Below, piece by piece: positions 52,562 through 61,438 of a DNA stretch of 64,000 nucleotides (position 1 is the stretch's first letter; every line of letters starts with the position of its first letter). The position numbers were made by a program, and so were the translations under genes. The stretch is from an uncultured Lachnoclostridium sp. (GTDB taxonomy: Bacteria; Bacillota; Clostridia; Lachnospirales; Lachnospiraceae): contig CAMMSL010000007.1 in assembly GCA_946499505.1 (NCBI GenBank), forward strand, positions 44,223 through 108,222, in the 5' to 3' direction. The notes below the pieces were generated by a model. The model was not told the DNA's origin, did no database searches, and saw nothing but the letters and a program-made list of their open reading frames with translations.

Positions 52562-53464
52562 CTAACCTTTTACAGAACCTACCATGATTCCTTTGTCAAA
52601 ATACTTCTGGAAGAACGGATACATGATCAGAAGCGGCAGACTCGACACAACGATCGTCGCGTATTTCAGCAGCTCCGCCACCTTCGCCATCTCCGCCGTA
52701 CTCTGTATATCTGCGATCATACCCGGCTGAGGAGTATTCTGTACAAGGATCGATCTCAGCACAAGCTGCAGCGGCTGCATATCAGCGTCATTCAGGTAGA
52801 TCATGGCGTCGAAATAGCTGTTCCACATTCCTACAAAGGACCACAGCGCAAGCACCGCGATGATCGGCTTGCACACCGGCATCATGATCTTGAAGAAATG
52901 CTGGATCTCGCTTGCCCCGTCCAATGCGGACGCCTCTCTGAGTTCTCCCGGAATTGACTGGAAATAAGTTCTTGCGAGGATCATATTCCACACGTTGAAC
53001 GCTCCCGGAAGGAGAATCGCCCAGATCGTATTTACCATGTGCAGATTATTGATCAGGATGAACGTTGGTATCATACCGCCGCCGAAGAACATCGTGATCA
53101 CAAATATAATGTTAAAAAACTTACGTCCTACAAATTCCTTCTTGGACATCGGGTAAGCGGCGAGCAGTGTAACAAATACAGATATCACCGTAAATGCCGC
53201 CGAATAGAAGAATGAGTTGGCAAAGCCCCGCCAGATCATATCATTTTCAAGCACACGCCTGTAGGCATCCAGCGTCCAGTCTTTAAAGTTAAAGCTGAGT
53301 CCCTGATTGTTCAGCACATTCGGATCCATAAAGGAGGCCAGGACTACGTACACAAGCGGCACAAAGACTGCCAGCACGAACAGGCCGAGCAGTGTATATC
53401 CGACGCCGAGAATAATCTTGTCGGATGTTCCGAGTTTCATTTTTCTTCTCGTTTCCATCATCAA
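52562..53464 (-). CDS. carbohydrate ABC transporter permease (MalG/YtcP type)
   Basis: 300 residues, six membrane helices. The EAA-like loop reads ELREASALDGASEIQHFFKI MMP-type (around residue 190), the contact point with the ATPase. Second permease of the operon, 9 bases downstream of the first. Confidence 0.93.
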   Translation of the reverse strand: MMMETRRKMKLGTSDKIILGVGYTLLGLFVLAVFVPLVYVVLASFMDPNVLNNQGLSFNFKDWTLDAYRRVLENDMIWRGFANSFFYSAAFTVISVFVTLLAAYPMSKKEFVGRKFFNIIFVITMFFGGGMIPTFILINNLHMVNTIWAILLPGAFNVWNMILARTYFQSIPGELREASALDGASEIQHFFKIMMPVCKPIIAVLALWSFVGMWNSYFDAMIYLNDADMQPLQLVLRSILVQNTPQPGMIADIQSTAEMAKVAELLKYATIVVSSLPLLIMYPFFQKYFDKGIMVGSVKG

Positions 53465-53473
53465 ATCCCCCTT

Positions 53474-54415
53474 TTATAATCCTTCGCCGTCATTTAATTT
53501 CTTCACAACCCAGTTCACAAATACCAGAAGGATCACGTTGATCACTGAGTTGAAGAGACCGACTGCCGTTGAATATCCGTAGTCTCCGTTGAGAAGACCG
53601 AGTCTGTATACATATGTAGAAAGGATCTCGGAAGCCGGAAGGTTCATATCTGTCTGCAGCGCATAAGCCTTTTCAAAACCGATGCTCATAATATTTCCTG
53701 CCTGCAGGATAAACTGGATCACTATGATATTTTTGATCGCAGGCAGCTGTACGTAACGGATCTGCTGCAGGATATTCGCTCCGTCCACGATCGCTGCTTC
53801 TTCCAGATCTTTGCTGGCATTGGACAACGCTGCCGTATACATAATGGAAGACCATCCTGCTGTCTGCCAGATGCCGCTGGCAATGTAGATCGTCCGGAAT
53901 GCTTCCGGCATTGTCATCCAGTTGGTGTCAATCCCGAACAGTGAATTGATCGGTCCAACCGGAGAAAGGAACATGCGGACCATACCACAGAGTACGATGA
54001 CCGAGATAAAGTTCGGTGCATAGATCAGAAGCTGAATCTTCTTTCGGATCCCTGTCCTGCGGATCTGGTTGAGCAGAAGCGCAAGGATAATCGGGATTGG
54101 GAAGCCCCACAGCAGCCCGAATACACTTAGCTTCAGCGTATTCATCAGATAGTTCATGAAATCCGGGGATGAAAGGAATCTCTGGAAATATTCCAGCCCC
54201 ACCCACGGACTTCCGAGAACGCCTTCAATAACATTGTAATCCTCAAAAGCGATCAGGATACCGCCCATCGGACCATACTTGAAGATCAGCGTCAGCAGAA
54301 GTCCCGGCAGCAGAAAGAATACATACAGCTGCCAGTTCTTTTTCACATACTTCAGTTTTTCCCGCGGCGTCTGCTTAGCGATAACTGCCGTATTTTTTTT
54401 ACGGAAAACTCTCAT
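53474..54415 (-). CDS. carbohydrate ABC transporter permease (LplB type)
   Basis: 313 residues, six membrane helices, EAA loop DLEEAAIVDGANILQQIRYV (about 205-224). First gene of the operon, divergent from the LacI regulator; a promoter with TTGACA (54524-54529, minus strand) and a -10 TACTAT 17 bases on lies in the gap. Confidence 0.93.
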   Translation of the reverse strand: MRVFRKKNTAVIAKQTPREKLKYVKKNWQLYVFFLLPGLLLTLIFKYGPMGGILIAFEDYNVIEGVLGSPWVGLEYFQRFLSSPDFMNYLMNTLKLSVFGLLWGFPIPIILALLLNQIRRTGIRKKIQLLIYAPNFISVIVLCGMVRMFLSPVGPINSLFGIDTNWMTMPEAFRTIYIASGIWQTAGWSSIMYTAALSNASKDLEEAAIVDGANILQQIRYVQLPAIKNIIVIQFILQAGNIMSIGFEKAYALQTDMNLPASEILSTYVYRLGLLNGDYGYSTAVGLFNSVINVILLVFVNWVVKKLNDGEGL

Positions 54416-54432
54416 TTTTAGCCCCTCCTGTG

Positions 54433-54654
54433 TTTACATTTGCACACCTTGCATTTTTTGATCGATCTTTTTATGCATAGATAATTTATAGGTTGTGGTA
54501 ATAGTATCATTTATTGTGCATATTGTCAATCTTATTTTTACATTTGCATAATATTTTTATTTTACAAATGCACCATTTTAACAATTTATGTAAAACCAGC
54601 GGTTCCAATTCCGATAATATCTATCTTTTAACATTTTTACATTTGACAAATTTG
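54433..54654. promoter_or_regulatory. operator-like repeats in the LacI/LplB gap
   Basis: TTTACATTTGCA occurs at 54433-54444 and 54537-54548, TTTACAAATGCA at 54561-54572, and a compound TTTACATTTGACAAATTTGCA at about 54636-54656. The pattern TTTACANNTGCA may be the LacI protein's binding sequence; the sites flank the operon promoter. Confidence 0.45.
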
Positions 54655-54676
54655 CACAATTCCATTACATTAAATG

Positions 54677-54837
54677 TAACAGTTCAGCCATATGATATCA
54701 GTCGGCAGATTTATGCTTGCATAAAAATCTGCCGGCTGATAATCAGATGTGCTGAGCGCCTGTCAATGAGTAAAACAGCGGCGGCAGCCGCAATAAGCAC
54801 GAAGTGCGGTTTTACGAATGGCGCGTGCTGAACTGTT
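54677..54837 (+). repeat. 161-bp dispersed intergenic element, copy C
   Basis: Same 161-base length and internal palindromes as copies A and B. It ends 37 bases before the LacI start codon, between the operators and the gene, so it forms part of the lacI leader. Confidence 0.85.
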
Positions 54838-54874
54838 GCAATGCATCATCACTATTATTCGGGAGGTACTATAA

Positions 54875-55909
54875 ATGGAAAAGAAAATCACGATTCAGGA
54901 TATTGCAGACGCTTTAGGTCTTTCCAGAAATACGGTATCAAAAGCACTGAATAATACGGGCGTCCTTGCCGAGGACACCCGGCAGAAAATACTTGAGAAA
55001 GCTGCGGAAATGGGATACCGCCGGGTCATCTATATCTCAGAGCCTTCCCCGGCAGAAAAAGGAGAGGTAAAGGAACTTGCCCTGATCACACAGAATATGC
55101 CTTACGGATCCCATTTCGGTACCTATGCGCTGAACACTTTTCAGGAGCGGATGAGCAAGAATAACTACCGGCTGTCCATGTTTCCGGTAAGGGATACAGA
55201 GATTGCTTCGTTAAGCCTTCCAATGGGTTTTAATAAGGAAAAGACTGCCGGAATCATATGTCTCGAGCTGTTTGACCCGGAATATATCGAAATGCTGAAC
55301 ACTCTCGATATCCCGCTTCTCTTTTTAGATACAGCCGCCGATACAGATATGACACGGATCAACGCAGACTTTCTGCTTATGGAAAATCATCTGAGCGTTT
55401 TTAATCTTACAGACACACTGATACAAAACGGCTGCCGGCGCTTTGCATTTGCCGGGAATCCGGAACACTGCCGTTCTTTCTCGGAGAGATATCAGGGTTT
55501 TATACACGCCCTCAGCGCCAATCAGCTTGAGCCGTGTACTTCTCAGTTTATCGGACGGACTGTCTTCTCAGATGCGCAGACACTGGCGGAAACTATCAGG
55601 CGGACACTCCAGCTCCCTGAAGTATTTGTATGTGCCAATGATTTTATTGCCATCGACCTGATCCGCGCTCTTAAAAAATGTGGGATAAACGTGCCCAGCG
55701 ATGTGCGGGTCGCCGGCTTTGATAATTCCACTGAGTCAAGGATCATCGAACCCCACCTGACAACTGTTGACATTCCCAGTTCAAAAATGGGTTATATTGC
55801 GGCAGATATGCTGCTCTCCCGCATCAACGAACCGGATATGCCCTACCGGATCACACACGTCCGGACAACGCTGAAGTTCAGGGCTTCCACAGGGGATCTT
55901 AACCTCTGA
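54875..55909 (+). CDS. LacI family transcriptional regulator
   Basis: 344 residues. Helix-turn-helix TIQDIADALGLSRNTVSKALN (about 5-25) and a periplasmic-binding-like sensor (about 65-340). GGGAGG precedes the ATG. Divergent from the fructo-oligosaccharide operon and the probable regulator of it. Terminated at 55917. Confidence 0.93.
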   Translation: MEKKITIQDIADALGLSRNTVSKALNNTGVLAEDTRQKILEKAAEMGYRRVIYISEPSPAEKGEVKELALITQNMPYGSHFGTYALNTFQERMSKNNYRLSMFPVRDTEIASLSLPMGFNKEKTAGIICLELFDPEYIEMLNTLDIPLLFLDTAADTDMTRINADFLLMENHLSVFNLTDTLIQNGCRRFAFAGNPEHCRSFSERYQGFIHALSANQLEPCTSQFIGRTVFSDAQTLAETIRRTLQLPEVFVCANDFIAIDLIRALKKCGINVPSDVRVAGFDNSTESRIIEPHLTTVDIPSSKMGYIAADMLLSRINEPDMPYRITHVRTTLKFRASTGDLNL

Positions 55910-55916
55910 CAGATAT

Positions 55917-55958
55917 AAAAAAGATCTCAGTGCTATCTCTAACACTGAGATCTTTTTT
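55917..55958. terminator. bidirectional terminator between lacI-type and MATE genes
   Basis: AAAAAAGATCTCAGTG and CACTGAGATCTTTTTT, perfect 16-base stem with a 10-base loop. Confidence 0.92.
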
Positions 55959-55994
55959 TCATAGACTTCCTGATAAGGCAGCAACGGAAAACCA

Positions 55995-57344
55995 TCAAAT
56001 AACCCTGTGTTCCAGCCATCTGCGGCTTCTGAACCTTGCCGTATAGATAATGCACCTCACAGTCCAGTCCGTAAACATACCGATCCACACTGCCATAGGC
56101 CCCATGCCGAATACTCTCGCCAGAATGATCACAAATGTAACCCTGCAGACCCACATAGAGACTACAGAGACTATCATGGTAAATTTCACGTCTCCCGCCG
56201 CCCGGAATCCATATGCAGGTATAAAAGACATGACCCATACCACCGGCTTTACGACGGTGATCCATGTTACCATGTAGATGCACATTTTTGCGCTCTCCGA
56301 TTCCATGCCGCCAAAATACGTGATCGGGCGGACAAATGCATACATGACAAGGCATGAGACGATAATAATAACCTCCGATATGATGCACAGTTTTTTCACA
56401 TAATAGACCGCCTCTTCTTTTCTTCCGGCCCCCAGTGTCTCCCCGACAATCGTCATCAGACCGACGCCAACGCCCAGAGCAAGGATTCCGTTCAGGTTCT
56501 CGATAATATTGGTCATTCCCTGAGCTGCGATGGCCGCCGTTCCCATTAGTGACACCGTAGACTGGATCGCAAGCTTCCCGAACTGGAACATACCATTCTC
56601 CACACCGGAAGGGATACCGATATTCAGGATTCTGCGGATCACTCTCCAGTCCGGGCGGATCAACAGATAATCTTTCAATACAATCTCCAGATCTTTTCTT
56701 CGCAGTCTGATCATAACAACGATCATGGAAAAGATCCTTGCCAGCAGGGTTGCGAAAGCAGAACCCGGAACTCCCAGATGCAGTTTCCATACAAAAAGCA
56801 GATTCAGCGCCAGGTTTACCCCGTTTGCCGCCACAGAGATCATCATCGGGAAACGGCTGTTTTCCTGTGCTCTGAGGATTGATGCTCCGTCGTCATACAG
56901 AGCAATAAACGGGTATGAAACTGCGGAAATGAAGAAATACTGTCTCGCCTTCTCCATAACCTCAGGCTCAACTTCTCCGAAGATCACTCTCAGAATCTGA
57001 TGGTTAAAGATCAGGCATAGCACCGTTATAACAACGGACATGAACAATGTAATAAATACCAGCTGCCTTGCAGCGCCATTTGCATGCTCCCTGTTCCGTA
57101 AACCAAGGTAATGGGAACATACCACCGTACCGCCGGAAGCAAGAGCGAAAAACGCCTGCACAATCAGCATATTAATGGAATCCACCAAAGATACCGCAGA
57201 AATCGCCGCAGATCCCAGATTGCTGACTACAAAGGTATCCACACTTCCCATAAAAGAATTCAGGAGCTGATCCAGAGCCAAAGGGATCAGAAGGGCGGCA
57301 AGTTTTCTATTATCAAACAAAAGCGTCTGTGTTCTATTCTTCAT
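55995..57344 (-). CDS. MATE family efflux transporter
   Basis: 449 residues, 12 membrane helices. Typical blocks: LIPLALDQLLNSFMGSVDTFVVSNLG and AIAAQGMTNIIENLNGILAL. Distinct from the other MATE gene at 40656 (different start and no linked Rrf2 gene). ATG 57344 was chosen because AAAGGA lies 9 bases upstream and MKNRTQTLLFDNRKL is a normal start. Substrate unknown. Confidence 0.9.
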   Translation of the reverse strand: MKNRTQTLLFDNRKLAALLIPLALDQLLNSFMGSVDTFVVSNLGSAAISAVSLVDSINMLIVQAFFALASGGTVVCSHYLGLRNREHANGAARQLVFITLFMSVVITVLCLIFNHQILRVIFGEVEPEVMEKARQYFFISAVSYPFIALYDDGASILRAQENSRFPMMISVAANGVNLALNLLFVWKLHLGVPGSAFATLLARIFSMIVVMIRLRRKDLEIVLKDYLLIRPDWRVIRRILNIGIPSGVENGMFQFGKLAIQSTVSLMGTAAIAAQGMTNIIENLNGILALGVGVGLMTIVGETLGAGRKEEAVYYVKKLCIISEVIIIVSCLVMYAFVRPITYFGGMESESAKMCIYMVTWITVVKPVVWVMSFIPAYGFRAAGDVKFTMIVSVVSMWVCRVTFVIILARVFGMGPMAVWIGMFTDWTVRCIIYTARFRSRRWLEHRVI

Positions 57345-57369
57345 GATATTTCGTCCTTTATCGTTCAAT

Positions 57370-57406
57370 GACAGTTCACCCCGCTCCATTCGCAAAGCTG
57401 AGCTGC
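57370..57406 (-). repeat. degraded end of the 161-bp element
   Basis: ACAGTTCACCCCGCTCCATT CGCAAAGCTGAGCTG resembles the fused ends of the element with several mismatches. Confidence 0.45.
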
Positions 57407-57545
57407 CACACTTATTCTAACACATTCAGGCATAGCTTGACCAAAAATTACTGAAAATGCTACAATGCATTTATCGCGGGCGGTGATCAGACTAAAAACT
57501 GCCGCAGCCGAATACTAACACTGGTCACAACTAAGGAGCAGCATA

Positions 57546-57965
57546 ATGGATATTAAAGTTTATCATACATTATACAAGGATGCCGTTAAGATCAGAAACG
57601 AAGTGTTCATGGAAGAACAGGGATTTCACGATGAATTCGACGAAACAGACGAGAACGCTGTTCATCTTGTCCTGTACATAGACCAGATTCCCGCCGCCAC
57701 ATGCCGGTTTTTCCCCGGACAGACACAGGGAGAATATATCGTCGGGCGGATCGCCGTTGAGAAAGAATTCCGCGGGAAACATCTCGGTTCCCGGATCCTT
57801 TCCGCCGCTGAATCCGAGATCAGAAACTCCGGCGGAAGCACAGTCCGCCTGCACGCCCAGCAGCAGGCAAGACCATTTTATGAAAAACAGGGTTATTCTG
57901 CTTTTGGGGAACCGGATTTTGATGAGGACTGTCCGCATATCTGGATGGAGAAAGCGCTGACATAA
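57546..57965 (+). CDS. GNAT family N-acetyltransferase
   Basis: 139 residues. The acetyl-CoA binding motif reads VGRIAVEKEFRGKHLGSRIL (about 62-81) and the C-terminal region RPFYEKQGYSAFGEPDFDEDC is typical of the ElaA-like branch. AAGGAG precedes the ATG. Acceptor substrate not known. Confidence 0.9.
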   Translation: MDIKVYHTLYKDAVKIRNEVFMEEQGFHDEFDETDENAVHLVLYIDQIPAATCRFFPGQTQGEYIVGRIAVEKEFRGKHLGSRILSAAESEIRNSGGSTVRLHAQQQARPFYEKQGYSAFGEPDFDEDCPHIWMEKALT

Positions 57966-58013
57966 ACCATTGACTTATGTACGAAATCGGACATTTTGGA
58001 GGGAGAGATATAT

Positions 58014-58445
58014 TTGCACTATTTAGAAACCGGACAATATACCTATTTAGCAGAAGAAATCAATGCTTTATACCACGAAGCGGCTGTAAAAACGGGTATT
58101 TCGGACAGTGTTCAAAATATTCTGTATGTACTTTGTGAGAAAGATGGGCAATGTCTGCAAAGCGAAATAAGCAAACTTACAGGAATCAGCCGCCAGACAA
58201 TTAATTCTGCCATTCGCAAATTGGAAAAAGAAGGAATCGTATATCTGAAACAAGGGAAAGGCAGAAATACAATTCTCTGCCTGACTGAAAAGGGAAAGAA
58301 ATTTTCATCAGAAAAAATACTGCCTCTGCACGAGATTGAAAATAAAATCTGGGACGACTGGACGGAGGAGGAACAGCATCAATATCTGAGGCTCACAAAA
58401 AAATATCGTGACGGATTAAAAAAATATCTGGAAGCCATGTTATAA
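58014..58445 (+). CDS. MarR family transcriptional regulator
   Basis: 143 residues, winged helix (about 45-105, QSEISKLTGISRQTINSAIR). TTG 58014 was chosen because GGAGGGAGA ends 6 bases before it; an upstream in-frame TTG lies inside that site. The gene is more AT-rich than its neighbours and is followed by the efflux pump at 58565, so the two are probably an acquired drug-resistance module with local control. Confidence 0.82.
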   Translation: MHYLETGQYTYLAEEINALYHEAAVKTGISDSVQNILYVLCEKDGQCLQSEISKLTGISRQTINSAIRKLEKEGIVYLKQGKGRNTILCLTEKGKKFSSEKILPLHEIENKIWDDWTEEEQHQYLRLTKKYRDGLKKYLEAML

Positions 58446-58475
58446 AAACAAAATCTTATGAAGGGAGGTGGCTTG

Positions 58476-58496
58476 ATGTCGGCAGCAGTACAATAA
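58476..58496 (+). CDS. candidate six-residue leader peptide ahead of the efflux gene
   Basis: ATG TCG GCA GCA GTA CAA TAA, encoding MSAAVQ, preceded by a strong GGGAGGTGG at 6-base spacing, in the 119-base gap between the MarR gene and the MFS gene. Short leaders of this kind can control translation of resistance genes by ribosome stalling; here the role is inferred and the ORF could be chance. Confidence 0.4.
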   Translation: MSAAVQ

Positions 58497-58564
58497 GGGG
58501 ATGATCACATTCGATATTGTCCCCTGTTTGAAAAACTATTTTGAGAATGAGAGGACAATTTGAT

Positions 58565-59788
58565 ATGGAAAAAACACAAAAATGGAAATCGCAGTTTACG
58601 ATCGTTGCATTGGGACAGGCAGTTTCAATGTTAGGAAGTCACGGTGTTCAGTTTGCTCTTATCTGGTGGCTTGCTGAAAAAACATCTTCGCCGTTAATGT
58701 TGGGAATATCGGGGATTGTTGCCTATCTTCCAATGACCTTATTTAGTCCGCTGGCAGGAATTTCAGCTGACCGTTATAACCGAAAATTTATCTCTATTTT
58801 TTCGGATATGACAATGGGGACGGTTGCGCTGATTTACGCAGTATTACTATTCTTTTTTGACCTGCCTGTGTGGACAGTATTTGTTATGCTGTGTGTCCGA
58901 GGGATCGGAAGTACATTCCAGCAGCCGGCAATACAGTCAATTATTCCGCAGCTTGTACCAAAAGATCAGTTAGTAAAAACAAATGGGTGGATGCAGCTTC
59001 TGAATTCAGGCTCATTTTTGCTGGGACCGGTGATCGGTGCGTCTTTGTATGCGATTTTCCCGATGTCAATCGTTTTAATGAGTGATGTGGCCGGGGCAAT
59101 TTTAGCAAGTATTGCGTTAGCAGTCGTTAAAATCCCAAAACTTGAAAAAGCAGAACGGAAAGAACAGCATTTCATAACAGAAATAAAAGAAGGATTGCAA
59201 GTATTCAAAGAAGATAAAAAATTATTTTACATCGTGATTGCAGAGGCGCTCTGTATGTTTTTTTATGCGCCGTTATCCTCCTTTTATCCACTGATGACGA
59301 GCGATTATTTTAAGTTATCGGCAATGTATGGCAGTGCTGTGGAGTTATCTTTTGCAATCGGCATGATGGTCTCCTCCCTTTTATTTTCCAGTGTTCTAAA
59401 GATAAACCGGAAAATCAGAGTTTCTTTTATCGGTTTGTTTGCAATGGGAGTTATGTCGCTGATCTGCGGTATCATACCGCCTGCTTATGTTGGCTGGTTT
59501 TTCTTTGCAGGAAGCTGCATCTGTTTAGGAGCTTCCGGAAATGTCCATACAATTCCGCTGACCGCATATATGCAGGAAACCATATCTCCGGACAGGATGG
59601 GACGTGCATTTTCGGTTCTCACGCTGATTTCATCTGTTACAATGCCAATCGGCTTACTTTTCAGCAGTCCAATAGCAGAAAAAGCAGGTGTAAATGTCTG
59701 GTTCTTCATTTCTGGTCTGTGTATGATTATGCTTACTACTGGTGTTTCAATACGATATGCGGCAAAACGCAGGGACCTTTCTGTATAA
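58565..59788 (+). CDS. MFS efflux transporter, macrolide-efflux (Mef)-like MFS_3 family
   Basis: 407 residues, 12 membrane helices. The start KWKSQFTIVALGQAVSMLGSHGVQFALIWWLAEKT and the SADRYNRKFISIFSDM loop are characteristic of the MFS_3/Mef branch. Likely exports macrolides or related drugs. ATG 58565 was chosen because AGAGGA lies 9 bases upstream. AT-rich third positions set it apart from the surrounding genes. Confidence 0.85.
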   Translation: MEKTQKWKSQFTIVALGQAVSMLGSHGVQFALIWWLAEKTSSPLMLGISGIVAYLPMTLFSPLAGISADRYNRKFISIFSDMTMGTVALIYAVLLFFFDLPVWTVFVMLCVRGIGSTFQQPAIQSIIPQLVPKDQLVKTNGWMQLLNSGSFLLGPVIGASLYAIFPMSIVLMSDVAGAILASIALAVVKIPKLEKAERKEQHFITEIKEGLQVFKEDKKLFYIVIAEALCMFFYAPLSSFYPLMTSDYFKLSAMYGSAVELSFAIGMMVSSLLFSSVLKINRKIRVSFIGLFAMGVMSLICGIIPPAYVGWFFFAGSCICLGASGNVHTIPLTAYMQETISPDRMGRAFSVLTLISSVTMPIGLLFSSPIAEKAGVNVWFFISGLCMIMLTTGVSIRYAAKRRDLSV

Positions 59789-59802
59789 TAAATTTATGAA
59801 AA

Positions 59803-59835
59803 CAGGCTTCCAGCACTATTTATTCTGGAAGCCTG
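59803..59835. terminator. hairpin after the efflux gene
   Basis: CAGGCTTCCAG, 11-base loop, CTGGAAGCCTG, perfect stem between converging genes. Confidence 0.75.
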
Positions 59836-59871
59836 TTGCACATTCAATTTCTGTTTTACCTCAATACTATT

Positions 59872-60891
59872 TTATACTTCTTCGGCCCTGCTCTTTCTAT
59901 ATCTTCTCCACACAAGAGCTCCAAGGCCGATCAGGATCACACCCACTGCCACATCTGCACCGATCACTGCTTTCTGCCATACAGGAAGTCCGGCATCCAC
60001 ACCGTCTTCCTCATACATCCAGCTGTTCACCACTGTGTACATAACATTCTTGCACGCCTGTCTCATATATTTAACCGAAGAAGCCGCATCCGGATTCTGT
60101 ACTACATTCGGGCCGCCGGCATACGTGGAGAGCATTGCGTCCACGCCGTTTGCAAGGGCTGCATCTGCGTTCATAAATCCGTGTCCGTTATTTCTGAAGA
60201 AGTCAGTCAGACAGAATCCTTCAAATCCCCACTCGCCGCGGAGCACGTTGTTGAGAAGATTACTATTCTCACCGGACCACTTAATACCGATAAAACTCCA
60301 TGATACCATGACTGCGTGTGCATCACCGTCTTTCACGGATATCTCAAATGGTTTCAGATAGATTTCACGCATTGCCTGCTCGTTGGACCATACGCATACC
60401 ATCTTAGCGTTCATCTCATACATTGCAAAATGCTTGATGTATGCGTATACACCCTGACTTGCTGCACCCTTTACTGTTGCTGAGGGAATGTAACCGGCCA
60501 GCGTCCCATCCTCTGAGAAATACTCATAGTTTCTTGCCCCGAATGGAGTACGATGGGTATTCATCCCCGGCGCATACCATCCGGCAATATTCATCTCGCG
60601 GCACATCTTTCCCATCATCTCTCCGTACTGCTGTGCAAGATCCTGGTTCCATGTGCAGGCGATCATCACTTCTACCGGGAATCCGATGGAACCCGCGCCG
60701 GTGAAGTTGTTGTTGATTGCCGCCGGACCGTCCGCGTCTACTGTTGCGACCTTCCCGACAGATTCCATGGCCGGGGTCTGGTATCCGGACAGGGCGATCA
60801 TATTAGTCATATCATCTATGGTAAGCTCGTCCAGCAGATCATCCCACCGCTCGTCATCATAGTCCGCTCCACGCAGTTCATTAAGCCTCCG
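59872..60891 (-). pseudogene. GH3 beta-glucosidase-like gene, N-terminally truncated
   Basis: In-frame sequence from about 60891 (RRLNELRGADYDDERWDDLL) through DELTIDDMTNMIALSGYQTP reads as the N-terminal GH3 barrel region, with DGPAAIN, VKGAASQGVYAYIKHFAMYE and the catalytic-Asp region GFEGFCLTDF, then a C-terminal membrane anchor (AVIGADVAVGVILIGLGALVW) and basic tail. The upstream part of a much longer gene (usually about 800-950 residues) is missing: the frame runs back only to a TGA, without a ribosome binding site, and meets a truncated regulator gene at 60893. An ATG at 60810 could give 312 residues but would lack the fold's first part. Confidence 0.75.
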
Positions 60892-60892
60892 G

Positions 60893-61324
60893 ATGGCTGA
60901 GGATAGCTGTCAGGATCCAAATGCAGACGCGCTGCAGATTCTGAATCTCCTTGCCGGTGTACAGCCGGAACATTTAAAGGAAAATGAATCCCTGCTTCCC
61001 GTCTGCCATAGAGTTGCGCAGCTTCCAAAGTATCAGGTAATCTTTCACGATGAAACAATCTCTAATTATGTGGTAAACCGAATCTTCCAGAGTCAGAAGC
61101 AGAAACTGATTCCGGTCTATATGGATGCCTGCGGTCTTTCAAAAAAAGAGGCAGAAATGCTTACCCTTTTTGTGATCACAGGAACATATAATGTCAACAA
61201 AGCGCTAAACTGGAACAGCAACTCCGTCTGGTACAACATTCATTCCATACTGTTCAGGTTCATGTCCGGCGGCTACGAAAGACTCAGGAAACACGATACT
61301 AAAAGCGAGACACAAAGTATATGA
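60893..61324 (+). pseudogene. TetR-like regulator, DNA-binding part missing
   Basis: 143 residues resembling the ligand-binding half of a TetR regulator (LLPVCHRVAQLPKYQVIFHD, then CGLSKKEAEMLTLFVITGTYNVNKALNW). No helix-turn-helix is present; the 5' part appears to have been deleted together with the 5' end of the facing GH3 gene. The ATG at 60893 lacks a ribosome binding site. Confidence 0.6.
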
Positions 61325-61378
61325 AGACCGCAGTATCAATCTACGTGATTTTCCGAAACAGGAAAAGATATACTTTCT

Positions 61379-61414
61379 CTCAGGCAAATAGCTAAAACAG
61401 CTATTGTGCCTGAG
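61379..61414. terminator. hairpin between TetR-like remnant and radical-SAM genes
   Basis: CTCAGGCA ... TGCCTGAG outer stem with inner ATAGCT/AGCTAT; followed by GATTTTAAT on the plus strand. Confidence 0.7.
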
Positions 61415-61438
61415 ATGATTTTAATAGAACCAGCAATA

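Noticed and set aside
55939-56790. 283-residue reading frame antiparallel in phase to the MATE gene
   Set aside because: It is an out-of-frame shadow rich in Arg, Cys and His with no family resemblance; the MATE frame explains the region.
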